The position numbers and the translations under genes are program-made. The notes beneath the pieces were generated by a model. That model was given only the letters and a program-made list of their open reading frames with translations. It made no database searches and had not been told where the DNA came from. From Bacillus sp. PAMC26568 (GTDB taxonomy: Bacteria; Bacillota; Bacilli; Bacillales; Bacillaceae), in NCBI RefSeq assembly GCF_014235785.1, contig NZ_CP060137.1, forward strand, positions 1,674,001 through 1,738,000: a DNA stretch of 64,000 nt. The letters are read 5' to 3'. This document shows positions 23,677 through 32,521 of the stretch, piece by piece (the stretch's first letter is position 1; every line of letters starts with the position of its first letter).

Positions 23677-25362
23677 GTGTTAATAACAAAACATAAATCA
23701 GACATCGAAATCGCTCAAGAAGCACCAATCAAGCCGATTGAAGAGGTAATTGGGGCACTTGATATGACAGCTGATGAAATTGAATACTTTGGAAAATATA
23801 AAGCTAAAATTTCTTTGGAATTATTAAATCGGCTAAAAACAAAGCCTGACGGTAAGATCATTTTGGTAACAGCTATTAATCCGACACCTGCAGGTGAGGG
23901 GAAGTCCACAGTTACTGTTGGTCTTGGGCAAGCACTAAATCTGCTGAATAAAAAAGCTGTCATTGCCATGAGAGAGCCATCATTAGGTCCTACAATGGGA
24001 ATAAAAGGGGGAGCAGCCGGCGGCGGATTTTCACAAGTGATTCCGATGGAAGATATTAACCTGCATTTCACAGGTGATATCCATGCGATCACAACTACTA
24101 ACAATGCACTTGCAGCATTGATAGACAATCATATTCACCAAGGAAATGAATGTCAGATTGATCCGAGAAGAATCATGTGGAAAAGGGTTTTGGATTTGAA
24201 TGATCGTGCACTTAGGAATGTAGTGATTGGTTTAGGCGGGCAAGCGAATGGTACACCGCGTGAGGATCATTTTGATATCACAGTAGCATCCGAAATCATG
24301 GCTATTTTATGTTTGGCAGCAGACCTGAATGATTTAAAAACAAGACTATCTAAGATTGTTATCGGATTTTCTTATCATAAAGAACCAGTAACAGTTGGCG
24401 AATTAGGATTCGAAGGGGCTCTTACCCTTCTTTTAAAAGATGCAATCAAGCCAAACATTGTTCAAACGCTTGAACATACCCCAGCCATCATTCATGGCGG
24501 TCCATTTGCCAATATTGCACATGGCTGCAACAGTCTGCTGGGAACAAAAATGGCTGCTAAGCTAGGGGACTATGTTGTCACTGAAGCAGGATTTGGTGCA
24601 GATCTTGGAGCAGAGAAATTCCTGCATATAAAAACGAGAGCTGGAGAATTTTCTCCATCTGCCGTCGTCATTGTTGCGACAATCAGGGCTTTGAAAATGC
24701 ACGGAGGTGTACCGAAAGATCAGCTTGGACAATCCGACAAAGAAGCAATGCTTGCTGGAGCAGAAAATCTTGCTAAGCATATTGAATCTATTCAGTCGTT
24801 CGGTCTGCCTTACGTTGTAGCAGTGAATCGTTTTATTACAGACTCAGAGGAAGAAACCGCTGCACTTATGAAGTGGTGTGAGGAGCATTCACATCCGGCT
24901 GCCCTGACTGAGGTATGGGAAAAAGGCGGTGCTGGAGGAATTAAGCTTGCGGAAAAAGTACTGGAAACAATCGATCAAGAAGAAAATCAGTTTGATTTCT
25001 TATATGATTTAAACGATAGCATCAAAGACAAAATCACAAAAGTTGCTCAAACTGTCTATGGTGCAAAATGCGTAGATTTTTCCTCTAAAGCTGAAAAGCA
25101 GATAAAGGAATTTGAAGGCTATGGATGGTCGAATTTGCCGGTCTGTATGGCAAAAACCCAATATTCTTTGTCGGATCAGCCTGAGCTTTTAGGCAGGCCA
25201 AAGGATTTTACCCTTACAATTCGTGAACTGAAACCTTCAATTGGAGCAGGCTTCATCGTTTGTTTAACAGGAGATATCATGACAATGCCTGGACTCCCTA
25301 AAAAACCTGCCGCGCTTAGCATGAATGTCGACGACTTTGGAAAGGCAACAGGGCTATTTTAA
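23677..25362 (+). CDS. fhs: Formate-tetrahydrofolate ligase
   Basis: 561 residues, the normal length. The ATP P-loop-like PAGEGKST (71-78) is followed by '[18 protein letters not shown]', '[15 protein letters not shown]' and '[13 protein letters not shown]', all family signatures, and it ends near 'PGLPKKPAA'. It makes 10-formyl-THF from formate, THF and ATP for purine and formyl-Met synthesis. GTG 23677 with TAGGG six bases upstream is the chosen start. Not all bacilli have this gene; B. subtilis, to my knowledge, lacks it. Confidence 0.96.
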   Translation: MLITKHKSDIEIAQEAPIKPIEEVIGALDMTADEIEYFGKYKAKISLELLNRLKTKPDGKIILVTAINPTPAGEGKSTVTVGLGQALNLLNKKAVIAMREPSLGPTMGIKGGAAGGGFSQVIPMEDINLHFTGDIHAITTTNNALAALIDNHIHQGNECQIDPRRIMWKRVLDLNDRALRNVVIGLGGQANGTPREDHFDITVASEIMAILCLAADLNDLKTRLSKIVIGFSYHKEPVTVGELGFEGALTLLLKDAIKPNIVQTLEHTPAIIHGGPFANIAHGCNSLLGTKMAAKLGDYVVTEAGFGADLGAEKFLHIKTRAGEFSPSAVVIVATIRALKMHGGVPKDQLGQSDKEAMLAGAENLAKHIESIQSFGLPYVVAVNRFITDSEEETAALMKWCEEHSHPAALTEVWEKGGAGGIKLAEKVLETIDQEENQFDFLYDLNDSIKDKITKVAQTVYGAKCVDFSSKAEKQIKEFEGYGWSNLPVCMAKTQYSLSDQPELLGRPKDFTLTIRELKPSIGAGFIVCLTGDIMTMPGLPKKPAALSMNVDDFGKATGLF

Positions 25363-25865
25363 ATGTTTGATCCAACTGCTTTTGATAACTTGAAGGTTGT
25401 CCTCGAAGGCGAAATCTATGATGCAGACCTCGAAGGCATCATAGAAGTCATCAAGCGTAAAGACATAGTTGACTTGCAGCAGCTATGTCTAGAACCTATC
25501 AAAACACATTTTCTTTAAAAGAAGGAAATCGTAATGCTGCTGCTGAATTTAGTTTAAAAATGAGCACATCACAATTGTCGGGAGAGCTTCTCAAGAAGGA
25601 ATCAAATCCTGGATGTGAAGTCCACTTGAAATTTCATGTATACTCACCCTATGATCAAACCCATGCCAGGTCCATTGTGATAGAAAATTGGGGGGCACAT
25701 CACTCAGTCACTCATCATCTTTCACACACTATACCGGCAGAAACTTATAAGCATACGTTTGTCATTGATTTTAGAAGACTTATTGGAGAAGACCAAATGG
25801 ATGACTTAATAGCTATGGCTGAACATGCCATCGATACTCTTGATGAAATTGAAAAAAAGAGATAA
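25363..25865 (+). pseudogene. Hypothetical gene split by a -1 frameshift
   Basis: Two frames overlap: frame A (25363-25518, 51 codons, starting right after the fhs stop) and frame B (25485-25865, 126 codons). Joined at about 25480, where frame A reads 'KRKDIVDLQQL' and frame B 'SRTYQNTFSLKEGNR', they give one continuous protein of about 166 residues. Neither half has a convincing ribosome site at its own start (frame B has none). A one-base indel, a sequencing error, or programmed shifting could explain this; no slippery heptamer is seen. Family not recognised. Confidence 0.5.
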
Positions 25866-25877
25866 GGAGATGAATTG

Positions 25878-26366
25878 ATGAGTATATACGATAATAAAAT
25901 CAAGACAATAAATGGTGTGGAACAATCAATGAGCGATTTTAAAGGAAAAGTGCTGGTCATTGTGAACACAGCGAGCAAATGCGGGTTCACACCCCAATAT
26001 AAAGCGCTGCAGGAGCTTTACGAGTCTTACCAATCGGAAGGTTTGGAAATCCTTGGATTTCCGTGCAATCAATTTATGAGCCAGGAGCCTGGAAATGAAG
26101 AGGAGATCAAAAGCTTCTGTGAATTGAACTACGGGGTTACATTTCCTATGTATGCAAAAGTGGATGTTAATGGGTCAGATGCTCATCCGCTCTTTAATCA
26201 CTTAACAAAAGAGGCTCCAGGTGTACTCGGTTCAAAAGCAGTGAAATGGAACTTCACGAAATTTCTCGTGGACAAAAACGGCAAAGCTGCCGAAAGATTT
26301 TCACCTAACACAGATCCAAAGGAAATGGAAGAAAAAATTCAGCAGTTGTTAAAAGAGGAAGCCTGA
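25878..26366 (+). CDS. bsaA: Glutathione peroxidase BsaA
   Basis: 162 residues, thioredoxin-fold peroxidase of the GPX family. Cys35 in '[11 protein letters not shown]' is the peroxidatic residue, '[13 protein letters not shown]' holds the second conserved Cys, and '[10 protein letters not shown]' the Trp-Asn of the active site. Such non-selenium GPXs reduce peroxides, usually with thioredoxin. ATG 25878 is eight bases from AAGGAG; a TTG just upstream is not used. In B. subtilis bsaA lies near metA and ypgQ, as here. Confidence 0.94.
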   Translation: MSIYDNKIKTINGVEQSMSDFKGKVLVIVNTASKCGFTPQYKALQELYESYQSEGLEILGFPCNQFMSQEPGNEEEIKSFCELNYGVTFPMYAKVDVNGSDAHPLFNHLTKEAPGVLGSKAVKWNFTKFLVDKNGKAAERFSPNTDPKEMEEKIQQLLKEEA

Positions 26367-26386
26367 GCAATCGGCTTCTTTTCTTT
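26355..26386 (+). terminator. Intrinsic terminator overlapping the end of bsaA
   Basis: GAAGCC (26358-26363) pairs with GGCTTC (26373-26378); T-rich tail follows. Confidence 0.7.
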
Positions 26387-26410
26387 TACGTGCTGATAGG
26401 AGGATAAAGC

Positions 26411-27265
26411 ATGAAAATCATTGATGCCCATATGCATGTTTCTAAAATTCAAAGCTTTAAACAAACGGCAGACACACTATCTCTTATTGATTATTCGATA
26501 GAGGGTTTGCAAAAGGAATATAAGGATGCAGGTGTTGTGGCAGCAATTGCAATGGGAGTAACGGAAACAAAAGCGGGTTCTTTTCCGGACCCGGCAGCCG
26601 AAACTCCAATGGGGATAGATCTTGATGGATCGATGCCGGCAACTTTCTTTTGCTGTCCTGGTATTAACCCGGAAAAATTAGACGAAAAGAATCTGCTCGC
26701 TCTGGAAAAATCATTGCAGCAGAAACAGACGGCAGGGATCAAAATTTACTTGGGCTATTATCCATACTATGCCTATGACAAAATTTACGGACCTGTTTAT
26801 GAGCTGGCTAAAGCTTATCAATTGCCTGTCGTTTTCCACACAGGGGATACCTATTCTGACCGGGGACTGCTAAAGTACAGCCATCCGCTTACACTGGATG
26901 AAGTGGCCGTAAGTCATCGGGACATTCAATTTATGATGGCACACTTGGGTGATCCGTGGGTCCTTGATGGTGCGGAAGTTGTTTATAAAAATGATAATAT
27001 GTTTGCTGATTTATCAGGCTTGATCGTAGGGACTGAAGAAAATATCGCTGAAAAGAAGAATACGAGATTTTTTGATCATCTTCTTCATGCTTTAGCCTTT
27101 TGTGACCATTATGAAAAGCTGCTGTTTGGTACGGATTGGCCATTAATCAGAGTAAAGCCTTATATTGATTTGTTCAAAGAAATAATCCCTGAAAAGCATC
27201 ATCAGGCATTTTTTTATGATACAGCTCTTCATTTATTTCCAAAAATAAAGGCTGTGTTCGCATAG
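26411..27265 (+). CDS. Amidohydrolase-2 family metal-dependent hydrolase
   Basis: 284 residues, TIM-barrel amidohydrolase: 'IIDAHMHVSK' (3-12, HxH metal ligands), 'LPVVFHTGDTY' (third His, about 139-149), 'QFMMAHLGDPW' (fourth His, about 176-186) and 'LFGTDWPLI' (Asp, about 238-246). The family includes decarboxylases and lactonases; nothing in the context tells which. The RBS AGGAGGATAAAGC is close to the ATG. Monocistronic, following bsaA. Confidence 0.87.
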   Translation: MKIIDAHMHVSKIQSFKQTADTLSLIDYSIEGLQKEYKDAGVVAAIAMGVTETKAGSFPDPAAETPMGIDLDGSMPATFFCCPGINPEKLDEKNLLALEKSLQQKQTAGIKIYLGYYPYYAYDKIYGPVYELAKAYQLPVVFHTGDTYSDRGLLKYSHPLTLDEVAVSHRDIQFMMAHLGDPWVLDGAEVVYKNDNMFADLSGLIVGTEENIAEKKNTRFFDHLLHALAFCDHYEKLLFGTDWPLIRVKPYIDLFKEIIPEKHHQAFFYDTALHLFPKIKAVFA

Positions 27266-27493
27266 ATTTTTTTTCTTCAAAGGTAAACTCATGCACGTCT
27301 ATTATTAAAATTTCGTGCTCTCTTCTAATAAAATCCTTACCCTGAAATATCGATTAAACGTACTGAATTGAATTGAATAGCGTTTTAGGAAAGAACCAAA
27401 TAAAAAAATGCTCTAATAGAGGATTCTTTAAGGCTTTTGCATAATAATTGAAGATGGGAAACGTTTGAAAAAAATGCAAAGGGGAAGTCATAA

Positions 27494-28342
27494 ATGGGAA
27501 GAAAAATTGCTTGGGTAACAGACAGTACAGCGAGTATTGATGAGGAACTGACAGACCATCCGGATGTTTACTGGGTCCCAATGGTTATTTGCATCAATGA
27601 TGAAGAATATTTAGATGGGGTAAACCTGAAGGCAGAAGATCTTTATGTCTTGCTGAAAGATTCCTCGAATGCAATCACAACATCACAGCCATCACCGGGT
27701 ACGTTTGTGGAACTTTATAAAAAGCTTGGAGATGAGTATGATGAAATTGTTTCGATTCATCTGTCAAGTCTGCTTAGCGGTACATATACATCGGCTGTAC
27801 AGGCTGCTGCTGAAGTTGACATTCCGGTCACAGTTGTCGATTCATTGACATTAACCGAGCCCTTAACAAGGCTGGTAAAGGCGGCAATGAAAATGAATGA
27901 AGCGGGAATCGAAATCAATCAAATCGCTTCTAAGCTTGAAAAAATACGTGAAAATCATCGAACGTATGTCTTAATCGGCGACTTAACAAGACTGCATAAA
28001 AGCGGCAGAATGACCGGGACACAATATTATCTCGGCAGCCTGCTGAATATTCAGCCCATTATCAGGGTAGAGTCTGGCAAGCTTACTACAGCTGAAAAAG
28101 TAAGGTCGGAGAAAAAAGCGTTTCAGTATATTGTAAATCTTATTAAAGAAGGAAATCAAAATCATGCCATTGATGAGGTGGCCATTTTATTCAGCTCCAA
28201 ACGGGATAAGTCTTCAAAATTATACGATGTCATCAAAAAGGAATTTCCGGACATTCATCTTAAGCTTGTTCCATTATGTACAACGATTGGCGTTCATACA
28301 GGTGAAGATGTAGTTGGAGTATCGTGGTTTATTACAGATTAA
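27494..28342 (+). CDS. DegV family fatty-acid-binding protein 1
   Basis: 282 residues, DegV/EDD fold: 'VTDSTASIDEEL' (7-18), 'TTSQPSPGTF' and 'SSLLSGTYTSAVQA' contact the fatty-acid carboxylate, 'HTGEDVVGVSW' closes it. FakB-like proteins bind fatty acids for phosphorylation by FakA, so this is probably a fatty-acid-binding subunit, although no fakA is here. A second DegV copy is at 46456. RBS GGGGAAG upstream of ATG. Confidence 0.88.
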   Translation: MGRKIAWVTDSTASIDEELTDHPDVYWVPMVICINDEEYLDGVNLKAEDLYVLLKDSSNAITTSQPSPGTFVELYKKLGDEYDEIVSIHLSSLLSGTYTSAVQAAAEVDIPVTVVDSLTLTEPLTRLVKAAMKMNEAGIEINQIASKLEKIRENHRTYVLIGDLTRLHKSGRMTGTQYYLGSLLNIQPIIRVESGKLTTAEKVRSEKKAFQYIVNLIKEGNQNHAIDEVAILFSSKRDKSSKLYDVIKKEFPDIHLKLVPLCTTIGVHTGEDVVGVSWFITD

Positions 28343-28423
28343 CACTCAGTTTTTGCTAAAGATCTAGTAAAGATTTGTGTAACCAGCTCTGTTATTTGCC
28401 GTAAATTAGCAACCTGCATCTTT

Positions 28424-28611
28424 TGCAATTTTCGTAAAGTTTGTTGCTTTTAGAAAAAATGATTATAAACTTTGAGTGGGTTGGAGCGGAAGGCACTTGA
28501 CTCCTGAGGGAAAAAGAGGCTCACATCCCTCCCCGCGGAAAGCAAGTGTCTGCAGCGTAAAATCCACGGGCAAAATTATAACCAAAAACAACAATCAATG
28601 CGAAAACAGCC
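28424..28611 (+). repeat. MITE-like repeat, copy C with a 33-base internal deletion
   Basis: The segment matches copy B (32130-32349) end to end: TTTTCGTAAAGTTTGTTGC near the left end, GACTCCTG-GGG core, CCCCGCGGAAAGCAAGTG, and AACAACAATCAATGCGAAAA at the right. It lacks about 33 bases of the core (the GGGAGACCCCACAGG...GAGGA block). Left flank TTTTGCA and right flank CTTTGCA look like a possible short target duplication. It borders ypgQ and gives it a false in-frame extension; the rest of 28343-28675 shows no gene. Confidence 0.88.
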
Positions 28612-28675
28612 TTTGCAAAAAACTGCCGCACAGCGGGGAAGAGCATTAACCGTTGATAGAATAGGAAGTGTCAAA

Positions 28676-29332
28676 TTGGTGCAATTAATAGAAAATGTAG
28701 AGGCATTTGTTAAAAAACAACTTGAAGCGGAAGGTACTGGACATGACTGGATGCATATTGACAGGGTAAGAAGGACCGCTGTTACTCTTGCGAAAAAATA
28801 CTCGTGCAATGAGGTTGTTGTTGAACTTTCAGCGCTTTTGCATGATGTCATTGATGATAAGCTCAGTCCTGAAATCCGCTTGAAAACAGATGATGTGGAA
28901 CAGTTTTTAGATAATAAAGGTCTGGACCGTGATTCCATTCAGGAAGTGCTGTCAGTAATCTCAACTATTTCATATAAAGGCGGAACTGGCGAACCTGTAT
29001 CGTCAATTGAAGCACAGCTTGTTCAAGATGCTGATAGACTTGATGCAATGGGTGCGATTGGAATTGCAAGAGTGTTTTCATATGGCGGTTCAAAAGGAAA
29101 TCTCATTTACGATCCGGCCATACCAGCCCGCGACAGCATGACATATGATGAATATAGAAATATGAAATCCACATCAATTAATCATTTCTATGAAAAACTG
29201 CTAAAACTGAAAGATTTAATGAATACAGAAGAAGGTAAAATAGTCGCTCAGCAGCGGCATCAATTCATGCTGGATTATTTATCACAGTTCTTTCTTGAAT
29301 GGGAAGGACCCCGCCGGAGCAATCAGGCTTAG
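28676..29332 (+). CDS. ypgQ: HD-domain phosphohydrolase YpgQ
   Basis: 218 residues with the HD superfamily motif: His and Asp in 'GTGHDWMHIDRV', 'ALLHDVIDD' and 'QDADRLDAMGAIGI'. B. subtilis YpgQ (205 residues) is a nucleoside triphosphate/pyrophosphohydrolase-type enzyme. AGGAAG (28663-28668) lies seven bases from TTG 28676 (GTG 28679 is the other choice). The ORF could be extended to 28598, but those codons are part of repeat copy C and are not protein-like. Confidence 0.9.
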   Translation: MVQLIENVEAFVKKQLEAEGTGHDWMHIDRVRRTAVTLAKKYSCNEVVVELSALLHDVIDDKLSPEIRLKTDDVEQFLDNKGLDRDSIQEVLSVISTISYKGGTGEPVSSIEAQLVQDADRLDAMGAIGIARVFSYGGSKGNLIYDPAIPARDSMTYDEYRNMKSTSINHFYEKLLKLKDLMNTEEGKIVAQQRHQFMLDYLSQFFLEWEGPRRSNQA

Positions 29333-29399
29333 TTTCTCTAAATGGAAAGACTCCTTTTTCCTGTGATAGAATAAGAACAGAGTGAAAACAAGGAGTGAC

Positions 29400-30524
29400 A
29401 TGGCTTTGAATATTAAATCGATTGAACCGACTCCAAGTCCAAATACAATGAAGGTTATTTTAGACGAAGAGCTTCCCGGAGGAAAAAGCAATAATTATAA
29501 AAAAGAAACGGCAGACGGAGCACCTGCTGTCATTCAGGAGATCCTTAAAGTGGAAGGTGTAAAAGGCGTGTATCACGTAGCGGATTTTCTTGCAGTGGAA
29601 CGCAATGCAAAATTCGACTGGAAGGAAATTCTGCCAAAAGTCCGAGCAGCATTCGGAGAACGTGTTGAAGAAGACGGCAGCAAGACGCAAATCAATGACC
29701 ATTTTGGAGAAGTAAATGTGCATATCCAAATGTTCAGCGGGATTCCTTTGCAAGTGAAGCTTTCTGATGGAGAAGCAGAGCGGAGATTCGGTCTGCCGGA
29801 ACGATTTCAAAAAGCTGTCTTACAAGCACAGCAAAATGCTGACAATGTCGTTCTTGAAAGAAAGTGGAAGGAACAAGGTGTCAGATATGGCGATTTTGAT
29901 GAAATCGGAAAAGATATAGTCGAGGAGCTTTCTGCTGCATATAGCGATGAGCGTTTAACTAAAATGACAGAAGCCCTTTTGCAAAAAGATAAATCAGAAC
30001 CTGTACCAGCCCGTAAATCCTATAAGGTTACACTGGATATGCTCGATGATCCTGATTGGACGGTCCGATATGCCCATTTGGAACAGATGAACCCTAAAGA
30101 AAGCGATTTGCCGGTTTTAGACAAAGCTCTTGATGATGAGAAAGCGTCCATTCGCAGACTTTCGGCGGTCTATTTAGGAATGATTGAAGAACCGTCAGTC
30201 CTTCCATACCTATACAAAGCGCTAAAAGACAAGTCCGTTACTGTGCGCAGAACAGCCGGAGATTGCCTGTCAGACATTGGCGATCCAAGTGCGATGCAAG
30301 AAATGATGCTCGCTCTCAAGGATAAAAATAAGCTTGTCAGATGGAGAGCAGCCATGTTCCTATATGAAGTTGGCGATGAAAAAGCATTGGACGCACTCAA
30401 AGAAGCAGAAAATGACCCTGAGTTTGAAGTGAGTCTTCAAGTGAAGATGGCAATTGAACGAATTGAAGGCGGAGAAGAAGCAAAAGGCTCCGTCTGGAAG
30501 CAAATGACTGAAAGCAGACAGTAA
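29400..30524 (+). CDS. ypgR: YpgR: NifU-like N-domain with HEAT-repeat tail
   Basis: About 374 residues: an N-terminal NifU-C-like (scaffold) domain beginning 'IKSIEPTPSPNTMKVILDEELPGG' in pieces, a middle helical part, and C-terminal HEAT-like repeats (about 210-360) with 'WTVRYAHLEQM', 'ASIRRLSAVYLGMI', 'VTVRRTAGDCLSDIGDP', 'KLVRWRAAMFLYEVGDE'. Annotated in bacilli as a virulence-factor/NFU-type protein; reaction unknown. ATG 29400 is four bases from AAGGAG, short; the TTG at 29406 has a ten-base spacing. Forms a terminator-closed unit after ypgQ. Confidence 0.88.
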   Translation: MALNIKSIEPTPSPNTMKVILDEELPGGKSNNYKKETADGAPAVIQEILKVEGVKGVYHVADFLAVERNAKFDWKEILPKVRAAFGERVEEDGSKTQINDHFGEVNVHIQMFSGIPLQVKLSDGEAERRFGLPERFQKAVLQAQQNADNVVLERKWKEQGVRYGDFDEIGKDIVEELSAAYSDERLTKMTEALLQKDKSEPVPARKSYKVTLDMLDDPDWTVRYAHLEQMNPKESDLPVLDKALDDEKASIRRLSAVYLGMIEEPSVLPYLYKALKDKSVTVRRTAGDCLSDIGDPSAMQEMMLALKDKNKLVRWRAAMFLYEVGDEKALDALKEAENDPEFEVSLQVKMAIERIEGGEEAKGSVWKQMTESRQ

Positions 30525-30540
30525 CCTATTTTTATAAAAA

Positions 30541-30573
30541 GGGACTAAATCAGCACACGATTTAGTCTTTTTT
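30541..30573 (+). terminator. Intrinsic terminator of ypgR
   Basis: GACTAAATC (30543-30551) pairs with GATTTAGTC (30559-30567), six T follow. Confidence 0.88.
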
Positions 30574-30602
30574 AGAGTAAAAAAGAAAGGGAGAGTCCGT
30601 GA

Positions 30603-31313
30603 ATGACATATTCTGCCAGGGATGCATTTGATAAATTAGCCGGCGCTTATGAAAAGAATGTTGATTACGATAGCCCATACAATACGGATTATGAACGGCC
30701 TGCCATGATGAAGATGCTTCCTGAGCGGCTGGGTGGGCTGAATATTCTGGATGCAGGCTGTTCTGCAGGCTGGTACACTGAAACCTTTCTTGAAAAAGGA
30801 GCAAATGTTACTGCTATTGATATCAGTCATGAAATGGCAGAAGCGGCAAAGCGAAGAGTTGGAGGCGCAGCCAGTATATTGTGCCACGACTTGAATGAAC
30901 CATTGCCATTTGATGATCATACATTTGATATGGTTGTTAGTTCCCTAACTCTCCACTATTGCAAGGACTGGATGCCAATATTCAAAGAATTCAGCAGAGT
31001 GTTAAAACCAAAAGGGATTTTATTATTTTCAACCCATCATCCATTTATGGATTTTAAAAACTTTGACTGCAAAAGCTATTTTGAAGAAGTTCTGCTGCAT
31101 GACGTTTGGAAGAAAGCTGGTATGACGGTTGAAGTCAGTTTTTACAGAAAGCAGATGGAGAAAATCATAACGGATACGAGCTGCTATTTTGCGATTGATG
31201 CTCTATCTGAACCACGGGGCACAGAGAATTTTAAAAGAAATCATCCGACAAACTATGAATACGTCATGACGAATCCGCATTTTCTTATCGTAAAAGCTAC
31301 ATCCAGAAAATGA
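30603..31313 (+). CDS. Class I SAM-dependent methyltransferase
   Basis: 236 residues: motif I 'NILDAGCSAGWYTETFLEKGA', 'AIDISHEMAEAAKRR', 'HDLNEPLPFDDHTFDMVVSSLTLHY' and 'EFSRVLKPKGILLFSTHHP', a methyltransferase-11 fold. Small-molecule substrate unknown. RBS AAGGGAG is nine bases from ATG. It sits next to mapB; the frames overlap slightly only if mapB used an early start. Confidence 0.88.
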   Translation: MTYSARDAFDKLAGAYEKNVDYDSPYNTDYERPAMMKMLPERLGGLNILDAGCSAGWYTETFLEKGANVTAIDISHEMAEAAKRRVGGAASILCHDLNEPLPFDDHTFDMVVSSLTLHYCKDWMPIFKEFSRVLKPKGILLFSTHHPFMDFKNFDCKSYFEEVLLHDVWKKAGMTVEVSFYRKQMEKIITDTSCYFAIDALSEPRGTENFKRNHPTNYEYVMTNPHFLIVKATSRK

Positions 31314-31345
31314 TTAAGATAATGTCGAAAGAGGAGAAGAAAACA

Positions 31346-32110
31346 ATGATTATTTTAAAAAGTGAAAGAGAAATCTTGCAAATGCATGAGGCCGGCAAAC
31401 TTTTGGCTGCATGTCATAAAGAGGTGGCGCAATTAATTAAACCAGGCGTGACTACACTTGAAATTGATGCATTTGTAGAGAATTATCTAAAGAAACATGG
31501 GGCAACTCCTGAACAGAAGGGATATAAAGGATATGAGTATGCAACTTGTGCTTCTGTCAATGATGAGATTTGCCATGGGTTTCCGAACAAAAAGCCGCTG
31601 AAAAACGGAGACATCGTGACGATTGATTTTGTTGTCAATTTAAACGGGGCATTGGCGGATTCTGCCTGGACCCATTCTGCAGGCACCATATCTGAAGATG
31701 CACAAAAATTAATGGATGTGACTAAAACCGCGATGTATAAAGGAATTGAGCAAGCTGTTGCCGGAAATCGCCTAGGTGATATTGGCCATGCAATTCAGTC
31801 TTATGCAGAGGGAGAGTCTTTTTCTGTAGTACGAGACTTTACAGGTCATGGAATCGGAAAAACAATGCATGAAGAGCCCACCGTTCTTCATTATGGAAAA
31901 CCGGGCAAAGGGCTAAGACTTAGAGAAGGAATGGTTATTACGATAGAACCAATGCTGAATGCAGGCACATGGTATTCGAAAATGGACGATAATGGCTGGA
32001 CAGCAAGGACTGTTGATGGCAAACTGTCTGCACAATATGAACATACTGTTGCCATTATGAAAAATGGACCATTAATTTTAACAGATCAAAAAGAGATTGC
32101 GATTTCCTAG
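31346..32110 (+). CDS. Methionine aminopeptidase type I (YflG-like)
   Basis: 254 residues, about the 249 of B. subtilis YflG (MapB), a second methionine aminopeptidase. Five metal ligands can be placed: 'VTIDFVVNLNG' (Asp), 'SAWTHSAGT' (Asp replaced in this loop region as usual for the family layout), 'FTGHGIGKTMHEEP' (His), 'MVITIEPML' (Glu) and 'SAQYEHTVAI' (Glu). It removes N-terminal Met from nascent proteins. GAGGAG nine bases upstream fixes ATG 31346 over earlier in-frame codons. No N-terminal SH3/SEC motif. Confidence 0.92.
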   Translation: MIILKSEREILQMHEAGKLLAACHKEVAQLIKPGVTTLEIDAFVENYLKKHGATPEQKGYKGYEYATCASVNDEICHGFPNKKPLKNGDIVTIDFVVNLNGALADSAWTHSAGTISEDAQKLMDVTKTAMYKGIEQAVAGNRLGDIGHAIQSYAEGESFSVVRDFTGHGIGKTMHEEPTVLHYGKPGKGLRLREGMVITIEPMLNAGTWYSKMDDNGWTARTVDGKLSAQYEHTVAIMKNGPLILTDQKEIAIS

Positions 32111-32125
32111 GAGATCGCTTTTTTT
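32099..32125 (+). terminator. Intrinsic terminator overlapping the mapB end
   Basis: GCGAT-T-TC pairs with GA-G-ATCGC (32099-32118), followed by seven T. Confidence 0.7.
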
Positions 32126-32129
32126 ATTT

Positions 32130-32349
32130 GGCTCTTTTCGTAAAGTTTGTTGCTTTTAGAAAAAATGGTTAAAACCTTTAGTGGATTGTAGCGGAAGGCA
32201 CTTGACTCCTGCGGGAAATAGAGGGAATGGGAGACCCCACAGGCATAGCCGAGGAGGCTCCCATCCCTCCCCGCGGAAAGCAAGTGACTGCAGCGGAAAT
32301 CCACGGGTGAAATTTATAACCAAAAACAACAATCAATGCGGAAACAGCC
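32130..32349 (+). repeat. MITE-like repeat, full-length copy B
   Basis: 220 bp with imperfect terminal inverted repeats of about 27 bases: left GGCTCTTTTCGTAAAGTTTG..., right ...CAATGCGGAAACAGCC. Inside, GTGGATT (32182-) pairs with AATCCAC (32298-) and GGGAG pairs with CTCCC around CCCCACAGG. No reading frame of note. Copy A (14394, inverted) is nearly the same; copies C (28424), D (5215) and E (35872) are deleted or decayed. The rest of 32350-32521 shows only AT-rich sequence before ilvD. Confidence 0.9.
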
Positions 32350-32521
32350 TTTTATTTATATACTGATCTGTTTTAATGGTGTAACCGCTTTAACAAAGAT
32401 TAAAATTTTCTGTTACCTAATAATAAATATTTATTATTTTTGTAAATTATGCGAATATTGTTGAAATACTAAAGAATTCGGACTATAGTATATAACAATA
32501 CATTTTAACGGGGTGATGAAA

